From JABMOV01 sp964344305 (GTDB taxonomy: Bacteria > Fidelibacterota > Marinisomatia > Marinisomatales > JABMOV01), in the NCBI GenBank assembly GCA_964344305.1, contig CAYFMT010000006.1, forward strand, positions 1 to 64,000: a stretch of DNA of 64,000 nt, read 5' to 3'. How positions within the stretch are numbered: position 1 is the stretch's first letter; each line of letters opens with the position of its first letter. A program made the translations under genes and the position numbers. Below, one piece after another: positions 33,617-43,500 of this stretch. The notes under the pieces were generated by a model. It saw only the letters and a list, made by a program, of their open reading frames with translations. It did no database searches and was not told the DNA's origin.

Positions 33617-34363
33617 TTATCGTCTTGAATTCAGTTTTGCCAGGAGTCGGATTATTTCCAGGTACAACCAGATCAATGTAACCAGTAACCCGAAAGCACC
33701 GTACCATTCCATGTATTTTGGTACCCCTTTTTCAGCGCCTTCTTCAATAAAGTCAAAATCAAGAACCAGATTCAGGGCTGCGATTCCGATCACCACAACA
33801 CTGAACAGGATACTCATATTGGAATTCCCATGGATGACAGGCATATGCACACCGAAAAATCCAAGTATCCAGCTAACCAGATAAACGAAGAAAACTCCGC
33901 CTGTGGCAGCCGCTACTCCAAGCTTAAAATTCTCTGTGGGTTTAATCAGTCCGGATTTGTACGCCAGTAGTAATGCCCCAAGTATTCCAAAAGTGAGGAA
34001 GATGGCCTGGTTTGCAATTCCGGGATACATGGATTCAAAATATTTGGAAATACCACCAAGAAATAGACCTTCCAAAAGAGCATAGGCCGGAACCGTCTTG
34101 GGTGCCAGGTGCGGTTTCATGACCGTTAGTATTGCAACAATCAATCCACCTAATACGCCAAGCATCATAAGACCATTTCCCTGCCCCAGGGGCAAATTCC
34201 ACACGTACAGCGCAGTAGTCATGAGTAACAGCAGTGCAAAAGCGGTTTTGTTTACAGTGCCACTAATGGTCATGACGTTGGATGCGTCTGAGAGTGAAAA
34301 CCCTTTAAAGGTATTGGCGTTTAGGGCTGGATTGGCAGATCTCATTGTCAAATGCTGGCTCAT
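33617..34363 (-). CDS. Bax inhibitor-1/YccA-like membrane protein
   Basis: A 248-residue protein with seven hydrophobic segments, opening with MRSANPALNANTF shortly after the start, as in the bacterial YccA/DUF4870-like branch of the BI-1 (TMBIM) family. A cytoplasmic pattern DFDFIEEGAEKGVPKYMEWYG holds the conserved acidic residues of the proposed di-aspartyl sensor. GGGAGAAACC before the ATG at 34363 decides the start. Its physiological role in bacteria is unclear; related proteins leak calcium. Confidence 0.88.
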   Translation of the reverse strand: MSQHLTMRSANPALNANTFKGFSLSDASNVMTISGTVNKTAFALLLLMTTALYVWNLPLGQGNGLMMLGVLGGLIVAILTVMKPHLAPKTVPAYALLEGLFLGGISKYFESMYPGIANQAIFLTFGILGALLLAYKSGLIKPTENFKLGVAAATGGVFFVYLVSWILGFFGVHMPVIHGNSNMSILFSVVVIGIAALNLVLDFDFIEEGAEKGVPKYMEWYGAFGLLVTLIWLYLEIIRLLAKLNSRR

Positions 34364-34378
34364 GGTTTCTCCCGTTAT

Positions 34379-35836
34379 TTAGTCAATTCTTTTTTGCAAT
34401 TCGTCCAGTACGTTCTCGATTGGAATGCGTTCCTGTTCCATTGTATCCCTGTCCCGGATCGTCACAGTATTGTCTTCCATGGTTTGGTGATCCACGGTTA
34501 ACCCAAACGGTGTTCCGGCTTCATCCTGGCGTCTGTATCGTTTTCCAATGGACCCTCCTTTATCAAGAAAACCACTGAATCTCTTTCGAACTTCTTTCAC
34601 AATTGCTTCGGCTTTTTCTACCTGCTCACCTTTGTTCATAAGGGGAAAGACAGCACAGGTTATGGGTGCCAGCCTGGGTGCGAGTTTTAGCACAACCCTT
34701 TTTTCACCATTGACGTCTTCTTCACGGTATGCATCCACAAGGACCGTCAAAAATGCCCTGTCAACACCAGCAGAAGATTCCACAACAGCCGGTACTATGT
34801 GCTTGTTTTCCTGTGGATCAAAATAGGTTTGTTTTTTCTCAGCGTGGGCATTGTGCTGATCCAGGTCAAAAGTGCCTCGATCCGCTATACCTTCAAGTTC
34901 TGACCATCCGAAGGGGAAACGATATTCCACATCAAAACAGGCTGTGGAATAATGGGCCAGTTCATCATCCCCATGGGCGCGAAGTCGCAATTTGTCCGAG
35001 GTTATCCCCAGGGATTTAAACCATTCCAGTCTCTCGTTGGACCAGTACTCAAGCCACTTCCCTGTTTCACTTGGATGAACAAAGAATTCCAGTTCCATTT
35101 GTTCGAACTCACGGGTTCTGAATAGAAAATTGCCGGTGGTGATTTCATTCCTGAACGATTTTCCTATCTGGGCAATCCCAAATGGAAGTTTTTGCCGGGA
35201 TGTGGTCTGCACATTGGAAAAATTCACGAAAATTCCCTGTGCCGTTTCCGGTCTCAGGTATGCCACGGCGGAACTGTCCTGTGTCGGGCCTATATGGGTC
35301 TGGAACATAAGATTAAACTGGCGCGGATTGGTCCAATTCCCTATAGCGCCACTGTGTGGATCCCGGACACCGGCAGCCTTTAGCAATTCTCCACCGGTTT
35401 CTCCTAAATCGTTTAACTGTTGAGTCAGGGCCAGAATATGATCTTCTTCGGAACTGAAATCCGGACTATCTCCACTGTACAAAGACTCTGTCAGGGAAGC
35501 AAGGATATCATCTTTTTGTCCTTCAAGCAGGTGATCAAGACGATATCGCTTTTTGGAGTCTTTATTATCTACAAGGGGATCGTTGAAATTTTCAACATGA
35601 CCACTGGCGACCCAGGCTTTTGGATGCATAAGAATAGCCGCATCCATTCCCACCACATTCTCGCGAGATGTGATAACATTTTGCCACCAGTCATTTTTAA
35701 TTTTCCGCTTCAATTCTACACCAAGATGACCGTAATCCCAGGTGCTTGCCAAGCCGCCGTAAACTTCTGAGCTTTGAAAAATAAACCCACGTCGCTTACA
35801 AAGTGAAACGACCTTCTCGATTGATTTAATATCCAT
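34379..35836 (-). CDS. glyS: Glycyl-tRNA synthetase, alpha2 (eukaryotic/archaeal-like) type
   Basis: A 485-residue class II synthetase of the homodimeric kind. Motif 1 region: FIFQSSEVYGGLASTWDYG. Motif 2: RPETAQGIFVNFSN...GIAQIGKSFRNEI. Motif 3: GIADRGTFDLDQH and the C-terminal anticodon domain with APITCAVFPLMNK. Charges tRNA-Gly. The tetrameric GlyQ/GlyS form used by many Gram-negatives is not seen here. It precedes the Bax inhibitor gene by 15 bases. Confidence 0.96.
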   Translation of the reverse strand: MDIKSIEKVVSLCKRRGFIFQSSEVYGGLASTWDYGHLGVELKRKIKNDWWQNVITSRENVVGMDAAILMHPKAWVASGHVENFNDPLVDNKDSKKRYRLDHLLEGQKDDILASLTESLYSGDSPDFSSEEDHILALTQQLNDLGETGGELLKAAGVRDPHSGAIGNWTNPRQFNLMFQTHIGPTQDSSAVAYLRPETAQGIFVNFSNVQTTSRQKLPFGIAQIGKSFRNEITTGNFLFRTREFEQMELEFFVHPSETGKWLEYWSNERLEWFKSLGITSDKLRLRAHGDDELAHYSTACFDVEYRFPFGWSELEGIADRGTFDLDQHNAHAEKKQTYFDPQENKHIVPAVVESSAGVDRAFLTVLVDAYREEDVNGEKRVVLKLAPRLAPITCAVFPLMNKGEQVEKAEAIVKEVRKRFSGFLDKGGSIGKRYRRQDEAGTPFGLTVDHQTMEDNTVTIRDRDTMEQERIPIENVLDELQKRID

Positions 35837-35898
35837 AATGCTTAACTAGAGTCAATTTCTTTTATTAATATTGGTTTTACAAAAATATAAAATGGACG

Positions 35899-36324
35899 TT
35901 AATCCATTTCAGCCAGTTCTTTTTCTATTTGATCGCTGTGAGGAATACCATCATCCCTGGAAATAGTCTTGGGATCAGATTTTTTAGGTGAGCGAATAAA
36001 CATGATCAATATGAATAGTCCAATCCCAAGTATGATCACTGGGGCAATCCATGCAAACAAATTAAAACCACTGGCAACGGGAATGGCCAGGATTCTTTCA
36101 CCATACATACCCACATAATACTGAAGGATGTCATCTTTGGACCGTCCTTCTGCTACAAAGGCGTCAATTTCTTCTTCCATTTGACTGTGCCCATGATCGT
36201 AAACAGTCCCGCTCCAGCAGCATGGAGCCATGAGGCTTTCTTTTATATCCTTGGCAATTTCTTCATTTGAATCTTTCGCAAAAACCAGAGACAATAGGGT
36301 AAACAACAGTATCATTTTTTTCAT
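35899..36324 (-). CDS. CcmH/NrfF-like cytochrome c biogenesis protein with PCCW motif
   Basis: A 141-residue membrane protein with a signal sequence (MILLFTLLSLVFA), a helical CcmH-type domain and one membrane span (FAWIAPVIILGIGLFILIMF). The domain pattern MEEEIDAFVAEGRSKDDILQYYVGMYGERILAIP is characteristic of CcmH. The redox motif, normally LRCxxC, reads LMAPCCWSGT with two adjacent cysteines. CcmH reduces apocytochrome or holds it for haem attachment, so this could serve the c-type cytochromes at 3316-5939. It stands apart from other ccm genes. Its ATG overlaps the topA stop by four bases. Confidence 0.75.
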   Translation of the reverse strand: MKKMILLFTLLSLVFAKDSNEEIAKDIKESLMAPCCWSGTVYDHGHSQMEEEIDAFVAEGRSKDDILQYYVGMYGERILAIPVASGFNLFAWIAPVIILGIGLFILIMFIRSPKKSDPKTISRDDGIPHSDQIEKELAEMD

Positions 36325-38828
36325 TTCTTTTTCCGTCTACGTTTTTTGGGTCCTGCGGCCCGTTTTTTATTCACAAGCTCTACCGCATCCTCCATGGAAA
36401 TGGTAAGTGGGTCTTCCCCTTTTGGCAGGGATACATTAACAGAACCATCAGTGATATAGGGACCATACCGCCCATCCTTGACTATCAAGGATTCGCCTGT
36501 CTCTGGATGGGTCCCAAGGGTTCTCAATTCAACAGGACCACGAGTACTTTTCTTAAACACATCCACTGCTTCATCCAACGTTACGGTAACGGGATCAAGT
36601 GGTGGACTTAATTTGGCATTGGTTTTACCTTTTTTCAGGTATGGACCATACCTGCCATAATCAGCAAGGATGGTTTCACCCGACTCGGGATCAACACCCA
36701 GTTCTCGTGGCAATGCAAGCAATTGGAGTGCATAATCAAGACTGACATCGTCTTTTTCAATGGTTTTTGGAATGGATTTTCGTTTTTTAGAATCACCAAG
36801 TTGAACATACAATCCATAGGGTCCAACCTTAAGATAAACCGGTTCTCCTGATTCAGGGTCAGTTCCAATGGGCGCATCAGGCTCTGATCCCGATTTCAAT
36901 ATCTCCAGTGCTTTTTCCATGGTAACGTCACCCATTGCGAGATCAGCAGGGATGGATCTCCGCTCATCGTTCCATGAAATATAGGGTCCGTAATTACCTA
37001 TGCGTGTTTCAATGGGCAGGTCTTCATGCTCTCCCATGGGAATTGAACATGCCTTTCCGATATCCACCTTGGTGTTCAACATGGGTTCCAGTCCAACAAA
37101 TGTATCGTCCCCGAAATAGAATGATTTCATCACGGGAGTAATGGCCTCTTCCCCACGTGAAATGGCATCGAGGTTGTCTTCCATCCGCGCTGTAAACCCT
37201 GCATCCACCAACAGAGTGAAGTGGTTTTCCAGTAACTGTGTTACAGCCACTGCAAGATAAGTGGGAATTAGTGTGCCTTTTTTATTGGTAACGTAATCCC
37301 TGCGTTGAATGGTATCAATGATGGATGCATATGTGGATGGCCTGCCAATTCCTTTTGCTTCCAATTCTTTGATAATAGTGGCTTCAGTAAAGCGTGCCGG
37401 TGGCTTGGTTTGATGCGCCACTACCGAAATGTCATTACAGGCACATGTTTCTTTTTCGCTCACTTCAGGAAGGAGGGTCTCCTTATCGAGCAAAGCCTGG
37501 CCCGGGTCATCAGTACCCTCAACATAAACACGCATAAACCCGGGAAAAGTGATGACTTTCCCGCGGGCTTCAAACAGGGATTCCTGGCAGGAGATTGTGT
37601 AAATAGTCTGCTTTAGTTTGGCGGGATTCATCTGGCTTGCAAGAGTTCTCTTCCAAATCAGGTCATACAGTTTTCCTGCATCTGTATTTACGGTACGGGA
37701 GACGCTCTCAACCGTGGGCCAGGAGGAGCCTGCAGGTCGAATGGCCTCATGAGCTTCCTGGGCATTTTTAACTTTGGTTACATATTGGACAGGAGACTTT
37801 GGAAGGTAGTCAGATCCAAACTGGGATTGAATGATAGTTCTCGATGCTGAAAATGCTTCATCTGACAAATGCGTAGAGTCCGTTCGCATGTAAGTAATAA
37901 ACCCAGCTTCATACAATTGCTGGGCGAGGCGCATCGTTCGCCGTGAACCAAATCGAAGTTTTCGGGAGGCCTCCTGCTGCAGAGTAGAGGTGGTAAAAGG
38001 TGGACGAGGTTTTGATGTCTGTGGTTTTTCTTCAACAGAATCTACAATCCAGGGTCCTGGTTGAAGCTCCTCAGCAAGGGCCTCTGCCTGCGTTTTAGAT
38101 AATAGAATAGCATCTTTTTTATGTAGTTCTCCCGTTTGTTTATCAAAGTCACTTCCTCTTGCAAGTCGTTTGGAATGCATGGAAATCAAACGTGCAGTAA
38201 ATGATTCACCTTTTTTATTCTCCAGCTCAACATCCAGATCATGATAGGATGCAGAGATAAATACAGCCCGCAGTCTTTCCCTGTCAACCAGGATTTTTAC
38301 CGCTGCTGACTGGACACGCCCTGCTGATAAATGTGTCTGGACAAACTGCATGTTTTTTTGCAGTGTATTCCAGAGAATAGGAGAAATTTTGTAGCCCACG
38401 AGTCGATCAATAATCCGTCTGGCTTTTTGGGCATCCACCAGGTGGGAATCCAGAGGATGGCTCTGGCTCATGCCTTCTTCAACGCCGGCTCGGGTGATTT
38501 CGGTGAATTGAACCCGCTCTATGTTTGCCTTTGGAATTTCACTGGCCAGGTGATCTGCTATGGCTTCCCCTTCCCGATCGGGGTCCGTTGCAAGTACGAC
38601 TCGGGGAGCGCTTTTAGCTTTGGATTTGAATTCTTTAATGAATGTTTTCTTGTCAGGTAGAACCTGGAGTGTCATGGCAAAATCATTCTCGATATCCACG
38701 CCAAGTTCCTTTTTGGGTAAATCTTTAACATGGCCTACACAGGCAATGACATCGTAATCACCGCCGGTGTATTGTGAAATGGTTCTGGCCTTGGTTGGGG
38801 ATTCTACAATCAGTAATGGTTTTGTCAT
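36321..38828 (-). CDS. topA: DNA topoisomerase I with C-terminal repeat domain
   Basis: An 835-residue type IA topoisomerase that relaxes negative supercoils. The Toprim domain opens LLIVESPTKARTISQ, with DPDREGEAIADHL. The active-site Tyr is in GFITYMRTDSTHLSDEA, followed by GIGRPSTYASI. From about residue 590 the protein carries four copies of a topoisomerase C-terminal repeat built around GPYI/GLYV and DxxSLP-like elements. Zinc-finger cysteine pairs are absent. The tail is strongly basic (PKKRRRKKK). Overlaps hisS and the CcmH-like gene by four bases each. Confidence 0.95.
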   Translation of the reverse strand: MTKPLLIVESPTKARTISQYTGGDYDVIACVGHVKDLPKKELGVDIENDFAMTLQVLPDKKTFIKEFKSKAKSAPRVVLATDPDREGEAIADHLASEIPKANIERVQFTEITRAGVEEGMSQSHPLDSHLVDAQKARRIIDRLVGYKISPILWNTLQKNMQFVQTHLSAGRVQSAAVKILVDRERLRAVFISASYHDLDVELENKKGESFTARLISMHSKRLARGSDFDKQTGELHKKDAILLSKTQAEALAEELQPGPWIVDSVEEKPQTSKPRPPFTTSTLQQEASRKLRFGSRRTMRLAQQLYEAGFITYMRTDSTHLSDEAFSASRTIIQSQFGSDYLPKSPVQYVTKVKNAQEAHEAIRPAGSSWPTVESVSRTVNTDAGKLYDLIWKRTLASQMNPAKLKQTIYTISCQESLFEARGKVITFPGFMRVYVEGTDDPGQALLDKETLLPEVSEKETCACNDISVVAHQTKPPARFTEATIIKELEAKGIGRPSTYASIIDTIQRRDYVTNKKGTLIPTYLAVAVTQLLENHFTLLVDAGFTARMEDNLDAISRGEEAITPVMKSFYFGDDTFVGLEPMLNTKVDIGKACSIPMGEHEDLPIETRIGNYGPYISWNDERRSIPADLAMGDVTMEKALEILKSGSEPDAPIGTDPESGEPVYLKVGPYGLYVQLGDSKKRKSIPKTIEKDDVSLDYALQLLALPRELGVDPESGETILADYGRYGPYLKKGKTNAKLSPPLDPVTVTLDEAVDVFKKSTRGPVELRTLGTHPETGESLIVKDGRYGPYITDGSVNVSLPKGEDPLTISMEDAVELVNKKRAAGPKKRRRKKK

Positions 38829-40081
38829 ATGTCCAGTTTTTGTATCGTTTTTATTAAGTCTGGGAGTGAAAGGGTAGATTGTTGTCCAGAGTCCATATCC
38901 TTCAACTGAATGGTATCGGATTCCATTTCCTGGTTTCCAAGGATAAGCATAATGCGTGCATTCAATTTATTTGCTTCCCTCATCTGTGCCTTCATGCTTC
39001 GTCTCATAAGATCCGGTATGGCTTTATAACCCATCTGTCGCAATTCATGCGTGATTTTCAAGCCTTCGTGTCGGGCTCTGTCTCCTAGGGCCACGACGTA
39101 AACTCCTGATGGTTTTTTCTCCGTGTCCACCTGGATTTCATCCAGAGCAAGTAGCAATCTTTCTATCCCTGCAGCGAACCCTACAGCCGGTGTGGATTTC
39201 CCTCCCAGTATTTCTACAAGAGAATCATACCGCCCGCCACCACAAAGGGCATCCTGCGATCCCAGCGCAGACGATGTAATCTCAAAGGTGGTCCGGGAAT
39301 AATAATCTAGCCCTCTTACCATTCGCTTATCAAGCTGGTAAGGAATCTCGAATCCATCAAGCAGGACTTTTACTTCTTCAAAATGATCTTCATCCTCGGG
39401 AGTTAAAAAATCAAGGATATCAGGTGCTTTCTCCAATAAGACAATTTCATGGTCAATTTTTGTATCAAGGATTCGAAGTGGGTTATTCTCAAATCTCACT
39501 TTACTCGTTTCAGATAATTCTGAAAGGATGGGCGATAGAAATTCTTTTAGGGCCTGTTTATAGGACGCTCTGCATTCTGGCGATCCAATGCTGTTTAGCT
39601 TCAAGGTCAGATTAGTAAGCCCTAGGGAAGTCATAAATTGAAAGGCCATGGCGATAAGTTCAGCATCTGCTTCCGGGTGAATGGACCCAATGGCTTCTGC
39701 ACCAAATTGATGGAATTGTCTCTGTCGTCCCTTCTGGGGCCTTTCTCGACGGAACAACGCATCCATGTAGTAGAGTTTTGTTACAGGAGATACAGCGCCA
39801 AGGTTGTGCTGAATAAATGCCCGAACTACAGGGGCTGTCAATTCCGGTTTAAGCGTGAGGGACGTTTTTCCACCATCCAACCACGTGTACATTTCCTTTG
39901 ATACAATATCAGTTTCTTCGCCCACACCACGGGAAAATAATTCTGTTTTCTCAAAAGCAGGTGTACGGATTTCCCGGTACCCATACAGGGACATGAATGC
40001 GTGTAGATGTGCTTCCAGCATCTGCCACTGTTCTGCGTCATCTGGAAGAATATCGTATGTACCCTTGATGGATTGAATCAT
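38825..40081 (-). CDS. hisS: Histidyl-tRNA synthetase
   Basis: A 418-residue class II synthetase charging tRNA-His. It starts IQSIKGTYDILPDDAEQW. Motif 2 is ALFRRERPQKGRQRQFHQFGAEAIG, the histidine A site GLDYYSRTTFEI, and motif 3 GGGRYDSLVEILGG...VGFAAGIERLLL. The C-terminal anticodon-binding domain runs from ~320. It follows the DUF2007 gene by three bases and overlaps topA by four. Confidence 0.97.
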   Translation of the reverse strand: MIQSIKGTYDILPDDAEQWQMLEAHLHAFMSLYGYREIRTPAFEKTELFSRGVGEETDIVSKEMYTWLDGGKTSLTLKPELTAPVVRAFIQHNLGAVSPVTKLYYMDALFRRERPQKGRQRQFHQFGAEAIGSIHPEADAELIAMAFQFMTSLGLTNLTLKLNSIGSPECRASYKQALKEFLSPILSELSETSKVRFENNPLRILDTKIDHEIVLLEKAPDILDFLTPEDEDHFEEVKVLLDGFEIPYQLDKRMVRGLDYYSRTTFEITSSALGSQDALCGGGRYDSLVEILGGKSTPAVGFAAGIERLLLALDEIQVDTEKKPSGVYVVALGDRARHEGLKITHELRQMGYKAIPDLMRRSMKAQMREANKLNARIMLILGNQEMESDTIQLKDMDSGQQSTLSLPDLIKTIQKLDI

Positions 40082-40084
40082 GAA

Positions 40085-40414
40085 TTACCCTGTGATATCG
40101 TGAAGGATCTGTTCTGCCTTATCCTTGTATTCTTCTGGAACAAACAATTTCACTGTCATGCCTGCCATACGCACTGCTTCAATGTTAAATGCAGATTCAG
40201 CCCAGTCTGATTTAATATAGTTCGGGATATTCGCGTTGCCCAGGGCTTCTGAAACCATATCGGCATAAACTTTGCCATCCAGCGGATCAAGAGCGACCCA
40301 CTTTACTTCCTGTAGTGGAAGGTTTATTGGTTCTGCATCCACCAGGGACACATTACAATCAGAGCATACTTCCGTGCCCTCTATGTATTCTGTGTGGCAT
40401 TCTGGACAAATCAT
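40085..40414 (-). CDS. Zinc-ribbon/DUF2007 small protein
   Basis: A 109-residue protein with an N-terminal zinc ribbon (CPECHTEY...CSDCNVSL, two CxxC knuckles) and a DUF2007-type ferredoxin-like fold (MVSEALGNANIPNYIKSD...VKLFVPEEYKDKAEQIL). DUF2007 proteins are described as putative signal-transducing or PII-like; the function is unknown. It is the first gene of the DUF2007-hisS-topA-ccmH-like overlapping series. The 146 bases upstream, toward lptD, hold no gene I can see. Confidence 0.8.
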   Translation of the reverse strand: MICPECHTEYIEGTEVCSDCNVSLVDAEPINLPLQEVKWVALDPLDGKVYADMVSEALGNANIPNYIKSDWAESAFNIEAVRMAGMTVKLFVPEEYKDKAEQILHDITG

Positions 40415-40560
40415 GATTGTTCCTTTTTTATTATAAGAATTTCACGCCAGAGGAAGAGTGAAAAAAAGACTTATTTAAGAGTCACCTGGTGGTTCAAGTC
40501 ATAAAAATAACTATTGATCGAATTTGGTTCCCTAATATAATCCATCATTGCTCTGGCACG

Positions 40561-43500
40561 TTAAAAACCATATCGTGTTCTATGGACACCACCTTTTTCT
40601 TCAATCTTAATGTCCCTGAGATTGGGTGATTTTACATTGATTTTCAGATAATAACCTGCGCCAGGTCCTGTAGGCGTCCAGTTAAAAGACAGTTCCCAGC
40701 AGTGAAGATCTTTTTCAATAGAAAACCGAGAGGAAATCAATTCGGTATCAATCATGTTGAACCGGGCTGTGTATGCCAGTTTCCATGTTTTTGTAATGTT
40801 GAATGAGGAATTGGCACTCAGCCAGAAATTCTTGATTTCATTATCTGGATTGGACTTGTTTAAAGAATAATTAACGGTAAAAGATGCACGCCATAATTGT
40901 CCACCGGACATGCGGGAAATGCGTTGTGCTCTTGAGGATAGATCGCCCTGGAACATGTCTTCATCAGCGGATTGTGTTGTATCAATGGCCACCGTATCCG
41001 GTTCTGAATCCTGTAGAATCGGGGACCATCGCTTGCCACTGAAACTAAAGCCAGTATTAAAGCTGGCATTGATTAACCTGGGTTGAGGTAGATAGACGTA
41101 TCGACCATTGTCCATTGGAATTCGTGATGTCCTGAATGAGGGGAGCCTCTCTTTGTTTTCAGTATCAAACTCATAGAAGTCGTGGGTCATGCTGACACGG
41201 ATGTTCAAAATGTTTCCAATTCGAGAGGAAAAGGATGAGGATAGGTTCGCCAGGTGAAATTCTTCCGCTGCAAAATTGTACCGGGTATTCATGTTCCAGT
41301 TTAGCAGTTTCACCCGCTTTTCATTTCCTTCTTCACCCCACTTGGTTTCAAAAATATTTCGCAGGGACATGGTCATGGATTTGGACTCATTCTGTGGTGT
41401 ACCCCTGAAGCGGTCGTAGATAAGTGGATTTCCGGCAGTATCAGAGATGGTTTCAAAATAGCCAAAATCATGGCCAAAGAATGGTTTTGAGAAATCCGGT
41501 CTGTATGAATAACCGATAGAAGGTGTGATGGTGTGCCTGACAGGACCAAACGCACCGATACGGATGGGGAAAAGACCATATATATTGGTGTTCATGGACA
41601 TGGACATGGATCCTGTCGTCCGGGATGCAAACCCCAGCTCCTCTACTCGAACCACGCTGTTGTTTGTGGAATCCAGATTGGCCGAGAAGTATCGATCATA
41701 CCAGTGGGTTGTTAAGGATATTCTGGGGTTCAGAGATATGTATCGAAAGATTTTGAAGGGGGAAGCAATGCTGTACCCGTGGGTTATGGTACTGTTCTCC
41801 GTCTCGTTATGGACAAGTCCTTCGCCATCAGAATCCCTAATCCATCGATATGAAGTAGTTGAATCCGTGTCATTGTATTCTTCAGACTTATAGAATGTAC
41901 GAACTGATCTGTTCAATGAAACCCTGTAACTGGTTGAAATATTATTATACCACCGTTGACTGCTACCGAGTTTAAATGGGTTCCTTGATCCAACATTGAA
42001 CGTCGCGTTTGGAAGGTTTCCTGATATGATGGTGAGTTCCTGGTCTTTTTTCTTTGGTTCAACATAAAAAACGGAAGTAGAGTCAATTTTGTGGATAGCC
42101 ATAAGGTCCTGGTTTGCGTTGGCGCTGATGGAGAAGGACAATCCGTTTTTCCATCCTTTGGAGTAGTGAATATTGGAAGTAGCCTTCTGGTTCAATCGTT
42201 CGCTAATGTCTGTTCCCGTCTGATAATTGTACGCACCGTTGCTATAGTACTTCACATCAGCCTTAAACGTCTGGCGATGACGAAGTGTCTGATTATGCGT
42301 CCATTTAAAAACAATATCCTGGTTGTAGTTATCCCGAATGGATGCAATATCATTTGTACCATTCAGCAACCATTTCCCTTCAAGGTGAAGTGACCCAGAG
42401 AACGCATACCTTTTTTTGTATCTGAGAATATTTCTCAACCGAATTCCCTGCTTATCCGCGAACCCAATAATGAATTTTGAATCCACATACTCATTTGGTG
42501 CATAAAAATACCCACCCCCATCCAGGTATTGACCTCGATTTTTATTGTCACCGTATGTTGGCATAATCCAACCGGAATGACGTTTCCCGCCCTGATGAGG
42601 CAGGATAATAAATGGTAGTCCAATGATGGGAATATGACTGATCTGGAATATCATGGGTCGGGAGATAATCTTGTCCTTATGAATCATTTTCATACGTTCA
42701 CCAGCAAAATGAAAATGAGGATTCTCCAGTTCACAGGATGTATACAAACTATTCCGGATATAAAAAGTTTTGCGACCCTGGTTCCGGATGGTTTGTCCGG
42801 CATAATACCCATCATCCACCTTGGTGCGCCCAGATCGAATGCGTCCTTTCTGTGTTTTGAGGTTGTAGACCATGGATGTACCCACCATGGGTTCATCTCC
42901 TTTTTCGACCAGCGTGGGTAAGATGGGTGGTGTTATGGTGTCCCCATCAGCAACAGGCAATGCATACAGCAGGTTTGTATTCCAGTCCACTGTGATATAC
43001 CCGGCAGTGAGATCAGTGGCTTCATGTTGAATACGTGCATCATACTCAAGGATGGTTGATTCATCCTGCACATCGTAGAGAATATTATTGGAATTGTAGA
43101 CAATATTTCCTGAAAGATCTTCACTGGTGGTATCTGGTGTGTAGGTCCCACGTGCACCACCCATAATAAATATGTCTTCCAGCTCGCTTTCCCCAAACCT
43201 CATAATAATAGTATCGCCGGATGCGCTGTTTTTCCCTTCATACACAGAATCTTCAAAAATATGGTAAAGGGTAGTTGCCATGCCTTCAAGACGTAGAGAA
43301 TCCAGTTCACCCTCAAGGAAAAACCCGCGCATGGTATTCCCATCCATTTCATCCTGATACATGACCGGAAGACGATGTTGAATTGAGTCATTCATGGTCA
43401 TTTCACGCCACCCATCTGCAATAGAAACGACATGCGACCGGGACGGTATATGCATGTACTGAAGCACTTCATTGGAATAGAATAATTCTATTCGATCTCC

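Noticed and set aside
40553..40570. TGGCACG near the end of the lptD-like gene as a sigma-54 promoter
   Set aside because: No TTGC element at the required spacing and the location is at a gene end.
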